DNA from: an uncultured Loktanella sp.
Lineage (GTDB): Bacteria; Pseudomonadota; Alphaproteobacteria; Rhodobacterales; Rhodobacteraceae
Direction of reading: 5' to 3'
Length of the DNA stretch: 64,000 nucleotides
Assembly (NCBI GenBank): GCA_937132065.1
Contig: CAKZNT010000053.1
Location: 1-64,000 of the forward strand
Shown: positions 44,678-52,157 of the stretch, piece by piece
Layout of the letters: each line of letters starts with the position of its first letter
How positions within the stretch are numbered: position 1 is the stretch's first letter
Notes under the pieces: generated by a model
Database searches by the model: none
Told to the model about the DNA's origin: nothing
What the model saw: the letters and a program-made list of their open reading frames with translations, nothing else
Position numbers and translations under genes: made by a program

Positions 44678-45964
44678 ATGACGATGAAGAAACTGGCCGC
44701 ACTGGCCGTAACTGCGACAATCGCTGCCGCGCCTGTAATGGCCGAGCTTGTTATTCCTGATCTGAGCTATCGCACAGGCCCATATGCGGCTGGCGGCACA
44801 CCGTTCTCTGACGGCTATCAGGACTATTTCAACATGCTGAATGCGCGTGATGGCGGTATCGGCGGTGAAATGTTGCGCGTTCTGGAATGCGAAACGGGCT
44901 ATAACACCGAGAAGGGTGTTGAGTGCTACGAGTCCACAAAGGGCGAAGGCGCGCTTGTGTATCAACCGCTCTCGACGGGCATCACATACCAGCTCATTCC
45001 AAAGGCAACCGCTGACGGAATTCCGCTTCATACGATGGGCTATGGCCGCACGTCTGCTGCAAACGGCGAAGTGTTCAACTGGGTGTTCAACTACCCTGCG
45101 AACTACTGGGATGCAGCCTCCGTGATGGTGAACTACCTTCTGGCCGAGAATGGCGACTCTCTTGAAGGTAAGAAGATCGCGCTGGTTTATCACAATTCCG
45201 CATACGGCAAAGAGCCGATCCGCACGTTGGAAAACCTGTCTGCGCAGCATGGCTTCGAGTTGACGCAACTGGCTGTCGACCACCCAGGGCAAGAGCAGAA
45301 ATCGCAGTGGCTGCAAATCCGCCGTGAGCGGCCTGACTATGTCCTGATGTGGGGCTGGGGCGTGATGAACCAGGTTGCGGTGCAAGAAGCTGCAAACATC
45401 GGTTTCCCGATGGAAAACTTCATCGGTAACTGGTGGTCGGGCGCAGAGCACGATGTGACGCCCGCGGGCGCCGGTGCAAACGGCTACAAGTCTTTGAACA
45501 TGAACCGCATCGACGCCAACTTGCCTGTTTTTGATGACATCAAGACACATGTGCATGAAGCAGGGAACGCGGCTGGCGACGGCACAAACGTTGGCAAGGT
45601 GCTTTATACGCGCGGCATGTATGCGGCGATGTTGGCCTCCGAGGCGATTGCCAAGGCGCAAGAAATCCACGGCGTTGCGGACATTACACCAGCAATGATG
45701 CGCGACGGTATGGAGGCTCTTGAGCTGACGGCCGCGCGGATGGAAGAGCTTGGTATGGCCGGTGTTGGACCAGAGTTCTCTGTCTCCTGTCAGGATCACG
45801 GCGGCACGGGCCTCGGCATTGTGCAGCAGTGGGACGCGGACGCGGGCCAGTGGAACGCTCTGACCGACTACATTGCACCTGATGACGCGGTCACATTGCC
45901 ATTGGTGATGGAAGACAGTGCCGCTTTCGCTGCCGAGAACGGCATCGAAGCAGGCTGCATGTAA
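44678..45964 (+). CDS. LIV-type periplasmic substrate-binding protein
   Basis: 428 residues from ATG 44678, with AAGGGAGGAG upstream. A signal peptide MTMKKLAALAVTATIAAAPVMA ends in AxA. The mature protein has the type I binding-protein fold: SYRTGPYAAGGTPFSDGYQDYFNMLNARDGGIGG and GKKIALVYHNSAYGKEP. A Cys pair (ECETGYNTEKGVEC) may form a disulfide. Longer than the amino acid-binding members, closer to those found beside acyl-CoA ligases. The ligand is probably an acid, but this is inference. Confidence 0.92.
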   Translation: MTMKKLAALAVTATIAAAPVMAELVIPDLSYRTGPYAAGGTPFSDGYQDYFNMLNARDGGIGGEMLRVLECETGYNTEKGVECYESTKGEGALVYQPLSTGITYQLIPKATADGIPLHTMGYGRTSAANGEVFNWVFNYPANYWDAASVMVNYLLAENGDSLEGKKIALVYHNSAYGKEPIRTLENLSAQHGFELTQLAVDHPGQEQKSQWLQIRRERPDYVLMWGWGVMNQVAVQEAANIGFPMENFIGNWWSGAEHDVTPAGAGANGYKSLNMNRIDANLPVFDDIKTHVHEAGNAAGDGTNVGKVLYTRGMYAAMLASEAIAKAQEIHGVADITPAMMRDGMEALELTAARMEELGMAGVGPEFSVSCQDHGGTGLGIVQQWDADAGQWNALTDYIAPDDAVTLPLVMEDSAAFAAENGIEAGCM

Positions 45965-45973
45965 TACCTTTTA

Positions 45974-45997
45974 GGGCGGCCCAAACACGGGCCGCCC
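45974..45997 (+). other. hairpin after the binding-protein gene
   Basis: A perfect 9-bp GC-rich stem (GGGCGGCCC / GGGCCGCCC) with a 6-base loop ten bases after the stop, followed by only TT. Likely a partial terminator or mRNA stabiliser before the LivF-like gene. Confidence 0.65.
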
Positions 45998-46039
45998 TTC
46001 GATACTAACATTCGACATAGTCGGGAAGGGTGGCCGCAA

Positions 46040-46861
46040 ATGCTAGACGACACAAAAGTTGAGACCCTACTCGAGGTCAACAATATCGAGGTGATTTATA
46101 ACCACGTCATTCTGGTGCTGAAGGGCGTCTCGCTCTCGGTTCCGCGTGGCGGCATTACGGCCCTTTTGGGCGGGAACGGCGCAGGAAAAACGACAACCTT
46201 GAAGGCCATTTCCAACCTGCTGCATTCCGAGCGCGGTGAGGTGACCAAAGGACGGATCGAATATCGTGGTCGGCCCGTGGAAAACCTATCGCCCGAGGCG
46301 CTTGTGAAGCGGGGCGTGGTGCAGGTGATGGAAGGGCGTCACTGCTTTGAACACCTGACCATCGAAGAGAATTTAATGACGGGTGCGTATACCCGTTCGG
46401 ACGGTGCGGCGAATGTGAAGGCAGACCTTGAAATGGTCTATGATTACTTCCCCCGCCTCAAGGAACGCCGCAAAAGCCAAGCGGGTTTTACCTCTGGTGG
46501 CGAGCAACAGATGTGCGCTATCGGCCGCGCGATGATGTCCCGACCCGAGACGATCTTGCTTGATGAGCCGTCAATGGGGCTTGCCCCGCAGCTTGTCGAA
46601 GAGATCTTCCGCATTGTGAAGAACCTGAATGAAAAAGAGGGCGTTTCGTTCCTTTTGGCCGAGCAGAACACGAACGTGGCGCTTCGGTTTGCACACCACG
46701 GGTATATTCTGGAAAGTGGCCGCGTTGTCATGGAAGGCCCGGCTGCGGAACTGCGCGAAAATCCGGACGTAAAAGAGTTTTACCTTGGCGTGTCCGACGA
46801 CGGGCGCAAATCGTTCCGCGATGTGCGCAGTTATCGTCGGCGTAAGCGGTGGTTGAGTTAA
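46040..46861 (+). CDS. LIV-type ABC transporter ATPase (LivF-like)
   Basis: 273 residues. Walker A GGNGAGKTT, signature TSGGEQQMCAIGRAMM, Walker B TILLDEPSMGLAPQ, and LLAEQN in the position of the H-loop, usual for LivF. A basic tail (RSYRRRKRWLS) follows. Its TAA overlaps the ATG of the next gene as TAATG. Confidence 0.92.
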   Translation: MLDDTKVETLLEVNNIEVIYNHVILVLKGVSLSVPRGGITALLGGNGAGKTTTLKAISNLLHSERGEVTKGRIEYRGRPVENLSPEALVKRGVVQVMEGRHCFEHLTIEENLMTGAYTRSDGAANVKADLEMVYDYFPRLKERRKSQAGFTSGGEQQMCAIGRAMMSRPETILLDEPSMGLAPQLVEEIFRIVKNLNEKEGVSFLLAEQNTNVALRFAHHGYILESGRVVMEGPAAELRENPDVKEFYLGVSDDGRKSFRDVRSYRRRKRWLS

Positions 46862-48021
46862 TGAGTGGAGGGCCGTTTCAAATGAAGTCACAAGATCAAC
46901 GTGAATCCGAGCAACTTAGCGCCCTTCAGCGCCTCGTTCCCACAGAGTTTAAGCTAAGTTGTTTGGCTGATCTGCAAATGCTGCCCGTTTTGCGCAAGGG
47001 CGAATTGCACGACCAACAGCAAAGCGCTCTGCCGTTTGGCCGTATTGCGACCAAGAATGTGGCGCATATCTTTCAGTCTCCGGGTCCGATTTACGAGCCG
47101 GGCGGGATGGCGCCAGATTGGTGGCGTTTCGGGCGGTTCTTGCGCGCGATTGGTTTGACGCAAGATGATGTCGTGCAAAACACATTTGCCTACCACTTTA
47201 CCCCTGCGGGTGCGATGTTCGAGAGCGCTGCAAAATCTATCGGCGCGCCTGTTTTTCCAGCGGGCCCGGGGCAGACCCATCAACAAGCCGAAGTCGCTGC
47301 CGCCATTGGCACGACGACATATGCAGGAACGCCCGACTACCTCGCGGCTATCTTGGCAAAGGGCGACGAGCTTGGCCTCGATTTGAGCCGGATCAACAAG
47401 GCTGCGGTTTCGGCGGGGCCGTTGTTCCCGCAATTGCGCCAAGGGTATCAGGATCGCGGGATCATGTGTCGTCAGTGTTATGGCACTGCCGATGTGGGCT
47501 TGATTGCCTATGAAACGGACGAGATGGCCGACGGCATGTTTGTTGACGACGATGTCATTGTCGAGATCGTGACGCCGGGCACTGGCACAGCGGTGGCACA
47601 AGGTGAAATCGGCGAAGTCCTCGTGACGGTGCTAAACCCTGATTATCCGCTGTTGCGGTTCTCTGTTGGCGATTTAAGCGCGCTGATGCCCCAAGAAGCC
47701 GATACGCCGCCGCGCATTGTTGGCTGGCGTGGCCGTGCAGATCAGGCGGCAAAGGTGAAGGGGATGTTTATTCGCCCCGAGCAGGTTGCAAGCCTTCTGA
47801 CCCGCCATCCTGAAATCGCACGTGCCCGCGTTGAGGTGCAGTTTGACGGGAAAACCGACAAGCTCGAGGTTCAACTGGAATCCGAGAATGATAACGTGCC
47901 GCTCTATGCGGCCTCGGTTGCCGAGATTTTGAAATTGCGGGCAGAGGTTTCGGTCGTTCCCAAGGGCTCGTTGCCCCGTGACGGGTTGGTGATCTCTGAC
48001 TTAAGGCCAATGGCGGGGTAA
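46861..48021 (+). CDS. PaaK-like phenylacetate-CoA ligase family protein
   Basis: 386 residues. It resembles the adenylate-forming PaaK family: HIFQSPGPIYEPGG at the position of the substrate/P-loop region (the usual SSGTTG P-loop is not recognisable), CRQCYGTADVGLIAYE (the Y-G-T/S adenylation motif), GEIGEVLVTVLNPDYPLLRFSVGDLS, and a C-terminal KVKGMFIRPEQV hinge and lysine-containing domain (PKGSLPRDG). The short N-terminus makes it shorter than PaaK (about 435). It is a second CoA ligase in the operon. ATG 46861 is translationally coupled to the ATPase gene. Confidence 0.85.
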   Translation: MSGGPFQMKSQDQRESEQLSALQRLVPTEFKLSCLADLQMLPVLRKGELHDQQQSALPFGRIATKNVAHIFQSPGPIYEPGGMAPDWWRFGRFLRAIGLTQDDVVQNTFAYHFTPAGAMFESAAKSIGAPVFPAGPGQTHQQAEVAAAIGTTTYAGTPDYLAAILAKGDELGLDLSRINKAAVSAGPLFPQLRQGYQDRGIMCRQCYGTADVGLIAYETDEMADGMFVDDDVIVEIVTPGTGTAVAQGEIGEVLVTVLNPDYPLLRFSVGDLSALMPQEADTPPRIVGWRGRADQAAKVKGMFIRPEQVASLLTRHPEIARARVEVQFDGKTDKLEVQLESENDNVPLYAASVAEILKLRAEVSVVPKGSLPRDGLVISDLRPMAG

Positions 48022-48025
48022 TGAC

Positions 48026-48787
48026 ATGAAGCTTGGCAAGGACACTTCGGCGGTTGTTACTGGCGGTGCGTCAGGGCTTGGCAGTGCTGTCGCGCAGGCC
48101 TTGGTGGCGCAGGGCGTTAAAGTGACGCTGATTGATCGTGACGCGGACAAGGGGAACGCACGTGCGCGTGCCCTTGGTGCGGTCTTTGCGCAAGCGGACG
48201 TGACGGATGCACAAAGTGTGGCGGACGCGCTTTGTGTTGCACGGGCGGCAAACGGCCAGGAGCGGATTTGCATCAATTGCGCTGGCATTGCCCCTGCTGC
48301 CAAGACGGTTGGCCGTGACGGTGCACATGATCTGGCGCTGTTTCAGGCGGTGATCAACGTCAATCTGATCGGGTCATTCAACGTATCGTCGCAATCGGCG
48401 GCGGGAATGGTTGCAGCAGGCTTTGACGCAGATTGCGCGGGTGTGATCATCAACACAGCGTCGATAGCAGCCTATGAGGGGCAGATTGGCCAAGTCGCTT
48501 ATGCGGCTTCCAAGGGCGGGGTCGTGGGGCTGACTTTGCCGATGGCGCGCGATCTGGCCCGCAACAAGATCAGGGTGATGGCGATTGCGCCAGGTATCTT
48601 TGGCACGCCGATGGTCACATCAATGCCGCAAGAGTTGCAGGACGCATTGGCAGCAGGCATTCCTAATCCTGCCCGCTTGGGTGACCCGCAAGAGTTCGCA
48701 TCGCTTGCGCTCCATATCATCGAAAACGACTTCCTCAATGGCAGTGTCATTCGACTTGACGGCGCGGCGCGGCTTGCGCCGAAGTAG
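48026..48787 (+). CDS. SDR dehydrogenase, 3-hydroxyacyl-CoA dehydrogenase type 2-like
   Basis: 253 residues. The NAD-binding motif TGGASGLGSAVA, the NCAGIA strand, the catalytic Ser in NTASIAAYEG and YAASKGG (Tyr and Lys) are in place. The sequence NVNLIGSFNVSSQSAAGMV and IAPGIFGTPMV looks like the HSD17B10/2-methyl-3-hydroxybutyryl-CoA dehydrogenase group. It ends the operon that starts with the acyl-CoA synthetase, and suggests beta-oxidation of a branched or short acyl-CoA made by the ligases. Confidence 0.88.
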   Translation: MKLGKDTSAVVTGGASGLGSAVAQALVAQGVKVTLIDRDADKGNARARALGAVFAQADVTDAQSVADALCVARAANGQERICINCAGIAPAAKTVGRDGAHDLALFQAVINVNLIGSFNVSSQSAAGMVAAGFDADCAGVIINTASIAAYEGQIGQVAYAASKGGVVGLTLPMARDLARNKIRVMAIAPGIFGTPMVTSMPQELQDALAAGIPNPARLGDPQEFASLALHIIENDFLNGSVIRLDGAARLAPK

Positions 48788-48872
48788 GCTGGGCGCGCCC
48801 CGCGGGGTGTGCGACTTGCAGCTTTCTTCGCGGGCATCTATCCAGTGATCATAATGCCGATTTGAAGGACTG

Positions 48873-49862
48873 ATGATGACCGAAGTGACTTTGCGCCGCT
48901 ATTTGACCGAAAGCGGTCTTGATCCAAACCTGATTTTCTTGCTGGAAGATATCGCAAGCAGTTGCCGGAATGTAGCGAACCAAGTGCGTAACGGCGCATT
49001 TGAGGGGAACCTCGGTTCGGCCAATGTCACAAATGTGCAAGGCGAGACCCAAAAAACGCTGGATATCATCGCCAACGACGAATTCGAGCGGATTTGTGCC
49101 AATAGTCCACGTCTTGCCGCGTTGGTTTCGGAAGAGGTCGAGGACGTCACATGGCTGAAAGAGCCAGAGGCCGAAGACTATCTACTCTACTTTGATCCGT
49201 TGGACGGGTCATCCAATCTGGACGTAAACCTTTCTGTCGGTTCGATTTTTGCGGTTATGCAGGTGCAGGCTGATGGGGATCGCAATGTGCTGCATAGCGG
49301 ACGTAACCAGCTGTGTGCTGGCTATGCGCTTTATGGGCCGTCCACGATGTTTGTCGTCACTGTGGGCACAAAGGTTGCGGGCTTTACCTGTCAGCACGGC
49401 ACAGGTGATTTCCGCTTGACGCATCCCGATATGAAGGTTCCCGAAGAGACATCCGAATACGCGATTAATACGTCGCGGTATCGGTATTGGGACGCGCCTG
49501 TGCGCCGCTATGTTGATGAATGTGTCGCGGGGTCGCAGGGCGTGCGCGAGCGGTCGTTCAACATGCGCTGGACCGCCTCTATGGTTGCTGAAATCCACCG
49601 TATTCTGACGCGGGGCGGGGTGTTCTTGTATCCTGCTGATAGCAACAACAGGGCGGCTGGCGGTAAGTTGCGCCTGATGTATGAGGCGAACCCGATGGCG
49701 ATGGTCATCGAGCTTGCAGGCGGGGCCGCGTCGACTGGAACAGAGGCAATCATGGATATTCAGCCTGATGGCCACCACCAGCGTGTGCCTGTTATCCTTG
49801 GCTCGCGGGCCGAGGTCGAACGGCTCGATGCCTATCACGCTGCCGAGGCAAAAATAGACTGA
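48873..49862 (+). CDS. fbp: fructose-1,6-bisphosphatase class I
   Basis: 329 residues. The metal and active-site motifs VSEEVED (first Glu pair), YLLYFDPLDGSSNLDVNLSVGSIFAV and GGKLRLMYEANPMAMVIELAGG are present. It hydrolyses fructose-1,6-bisphosphate in gluconeogenesis and, where present, the Calvin cycle. No other Calvin cycle gene accompanies it. ATG 48873 has GAAGGA upstream; ATG 48876 is an equally good alternative. Confidence 0.95.
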   Translation: MMTEVTLRRYLTESGLDPNLIFLLEDIASSCRNVANQVRNGAFEGNLGSANVTNVQGETQKTLDIIANDEFERICANSPRLAALVSEEVEDVTWLKEPEAEDYLLYFDPLDGSSNLDVNLSVGSIFAVMQVQADGDRNVLHSGRNQLCAGYALYGPSTMFVVTVGTKVAGFTCQHGTGDFRLTHPDMKVPEETSEYAINTSRYRYWDAPVRRYVDECVAGSQGVRERSFNMRWTASMVAEIHRILTRGGVFLYPADSNNRAAGGKLRLMYEANPMAMVIELAGGAASTGTEAIMDIQPDGHHQRVPVILGSRAEVERLDAYHAAEAKID

Positions 49863-49993
49863 CAACCACGTCTGGTTTCTAATCAGGTGACACAATCTGG
49901 ACGGGGCAGGGCGCCTCGCCCGGTGTCGTGCGCGCCTGTGATAAGGACCGATAATGGTGACGCATTGTTTGACGATACCTTAATTCCAAAGTA

Positions 49994-50008
49994 GAACAAA
50001 AAGAGAAC
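49994..50008. promoter_or_regulatory. alphaproteobacterial LexA (SOS) box
   Basis: GAAC-AAAAAGA-GAAC is the reverse complement form of GTTC-N7-GTTC, the LexA site of alphaproteobacteria. It lies 25 bases before the imuA ATG, so LexA bound there would block transcription of imuA-imuB-dnaE2. Confidence 0.9.
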
Positions 50009-50032
50009 ACTTTGGGAATCGGTGCACCGTGT

Positions 50033-50710
50033 ATGGGATATTTACATGCTCAGAAAAGACAATCACGGCAGGCAGACCAGCTTGGCTCGAGAGTGCATAC
50101 ACTGTCAGAGGTTTTTACCGAAACAGCCACAGATGCCGCTGGCGTAGGGTATATGCTCGCGCGGTTGCCGCGGGGGGACGCGCCTGTGCTATGGGTGCAG
50201 GATCGTTTGTCGCGGCTCGAAACGGGGCGTCCGTATTTGGCGGGGCTGGGCGTGACGCGGCCTCTTGTGATGGTCAATTTATCGCGTGCGGTAGACGTGC
50301 TTTGGGCGATGGAAGACGGGCTGCGATGTCGCGCGCTTGGGGCTGTCGTGGGCGAGATTTGGGGGGACCCTGCCGCGCTGGATTTTACGGCGACCAAGCG
50401 GTTGGCCTTGCGCTCGGAAACCGCAGGCGTGCCATGCTGGCTAATGCGGCGGGCGGCTGCGCCCAATCTAAGCGCGGCACGCGATCGCTGGCGGATCAAC
50501 TCGCTTCCTTCTGCACGGCATCCATACGACCCGCAATCCCCCGGAAGGCCGCGCTGGTCACTCGATCTTTTCCGGTCCCGCCTGTCAAAGACAGGGCAAT
50601 GGGTGGTGGAACATGACCGGGCGACGGATCGTCTCTATCAACCTGCCCCAGTTCGCGATGGAGCGCTGGCATCGGGTGATGGAGAGACAAGGCAACGCAC
50701 CGCAGGATGA
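50033..50710 (+). CDS. imuA: ImuA, SOS mutasome protein
   Basis: 225 residues from ATG 50033 (MGYLHAQKRQSRQ). It is RecA/SulA-like; GVGYMLARLPRGDAPVLWVQDRLSRLETGRPYLAGL and LGAVVGEIWGDPAALDFTATKRLALRSE match the ImuA family. The Walker A loop of RecA is not preserved. ImuA works with ImuB and DnaE2 in DNA damage-induced mutagenesis. Its last 98 bases overlap the imuB start in another frame. TTG 50012 would place the start within five bases of the LexA box. Confidence 0.9.
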   Translation: MGYLHAQKRQSRQADQLGSRVHTLSEVFTETATDAAGVGYMLARLPRGDAPVLWVQDRLSRLETGRPYLAGLGVTRPLVMVNLSRAVDVLWAMEDGLRCRALGAVVGEIWGDPAALDFTATKRLALRSETAGVPCWLMRRAAAPNLSAARDRWRINSLPSARHPYDPQSPGRPRWSLDLFRSRLSKTGQWVVEHDRATDRLYQPAPVRDGALASGDGETRQRTAG

Positions 50711-52145
50711 TATCCCCCTCGTGCTTGCGCGCGAAGGTCAGCACGGGCCTGTGATCCATGCGGCCAACCGCGCGGCGCGTCTTATCGGGATTAACCCTCA
50801 AGCGCGGGTTGTTGATATGCGTGCAATCTGTCCCGCGCTAAAGGTGGAATATGCGGATGTCGCAGGGGATCGTGTCGCGCTTGAGCGGCTGGTGCTTTGG
50901 GTGCGGCGGTGGTGTCCGTGGAGCGTGCGCGATGGGGATGACGGGCTGATACTTGACACGACAGGCTCTGATCACTTGCTGGGGGGCGAGGCTGCAATGC
51001 TGATCGAGATGGAGACACAGCTTTCGCTGCTTGGCCTAACATCACGGCTCGCGGTTGCGCCGACATGGGGGGCGGCGTGGGCGTTGGCGCGGTTTGGGCC
51101 AGTGCGCACGATCTCTGGGCCAGATGAACCCGCAGCCAAGCTAAGGCCACTCCCTGTGGCGGGGCTGCGTTTGAACGGTGAAACGCAACTGCTTTTGCAG
51201 CGGTTGGGGCTAAAGACAATTGGCGCAGTGATGGATGTGCCCCGCTTGTCGCTGACCCGTCGGTTTGTGAAGGCGGGCCTTTCGGCCAACCCGCTATTGC
51301 GCCTTGATCAGGTGCTGGGCAAGCTGGCGGAACCTGTGGCGAGCGTTGACGTCAAGCCGCAGCTATGGGTGCAAAGCCGCTTGCCTGAACCCATATCCGA
51401 CCCGACACCATATCTGCCCGAGCTTTGCGAAAACTTGTGCGAGGCGCTGCGGCATGCGGGCATGGGTTGCCGCCAGTTGCATCTGACGGTCTATCGTACA
51501 GATGGTGATGTGAGCCGTGTCGACGTGGCCACATCGGCCAGCACACGGGATCCGCGCCATTTGCTTGGCCTGTTTCGAGATAAGGTTGAACGGATAAATC
51601 CAGGCTTTGGGTTTGATCTGATCACACTTGCGGCGGGTGGCGTGGAGAAGATGCAGATCATTCAGGACCGCCTTGATGGGGGCTCTGATGATGACTTGCA
51701 TCTTACTCTGCTGGTGGATCGGCTTAGTGCGAAGTTTGGAGCGCGCGCCGTATCGCGACCTGTTTTGCGCGAAAGTCACCTGCCAGAGCGGGCAGAGGGG
51801 CGGGTGGCTGCCCTTGCAGGCGTGGTGCAAACCGGGGGTTGCGTGACAAAGGAACGGCCCATTCGGCTGCTTGATCACCCCGAGGAGGTGCGCGTTTTAT
51901 ACGCCGTGCCCGAAGGTCCGCCTGCACAGTTTGTCTGGCGGCAGCTAACCCATCGGGTGGTGCGCTACGCGGGGCCGGAACGGATCGCGCCCGAGTGGTG
52001 GAAAGATCGCCCTGGCACACGCTTGCGCGATTATTTCAAGGTCGAGGACCAATCCGGGCGGCGGCTCTGGCTTTACCGTGAGGGTCTGCACGGCGATGGC
52101 CGTGGGGGTGACCCGCGATGGTTCGTGCATGGGATGTTTGCGTGA
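50613..52145 (+). CDS. imuB: ImuB, inactive Y-family polymerase-like protein
   Basis: 510 residues, Y-family fold (IVSINLPQFAMERW at the start; LILDTTGSDHLLGGE for the palm; LLLQRLGLKTIGAVMDVPRLSLTRRF for the HhH region). The catalytic acidic residues of Y-family polymerases are replaced: the first motif reads NLPQFA where DxD would be. That is normal for ImuB, which serves as a clamp-binding hub for DnaE2. Its ATG lies inside imuA. Confidence 0.93.
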   Translation: MTGRRIVSINLPQFAMERWHRVMERQGNAPQDDIPLVLAREGQHGPVIHAANRAARLIGINPQARVVDMRAICPALKVEYADVAGDRVALERLVLWVRRWCPWSVRDGDDGLILDTTGSDHLLGGEAAMLIEMETQLSLLGLTSRLAVAPTWGAAWALARFGPVRTISGPDEPAAKLRPLPVAGLRLNGETQLLLQRLGLKTIGAVMDVPRLSLTRRFVKAGLSANPLLRLDQVLGKLAEPVASVDVKPQLWVQSRLPEPISDPTPYLPELCENLCEALRHAGMGCRQLHLTVYRTDGDVSRVDVATSASTRDPRHLLGLFRDKVERINPGFGFDLITLAAGGVEKMQIIQDRLDGGSDDDLHLTLLVDRLSAKFGARAVSRPVLRESHLPERAEGRVAALAGVVQTGGCVTKERPIRLLDHPEEVRVLYAVPEGPPAQFVWRQLTHRVVRYAGPERIAPEWWKDRPGTRLRDYFKVEDQSGRRLWLYREGLHGDGRGGDPRWFVHGMFA

Positions 52146-52157
52146 TGGGGTGGTTTC

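Noticed and set aside
44648-45799. 383-aa minus-strand ORF opposite the ABC binding protein
   Set aside because: High-GC shadow ORF, His/Cys/Arg-rich composition, no ribosome binding site and a well-supported gene on the other strand.
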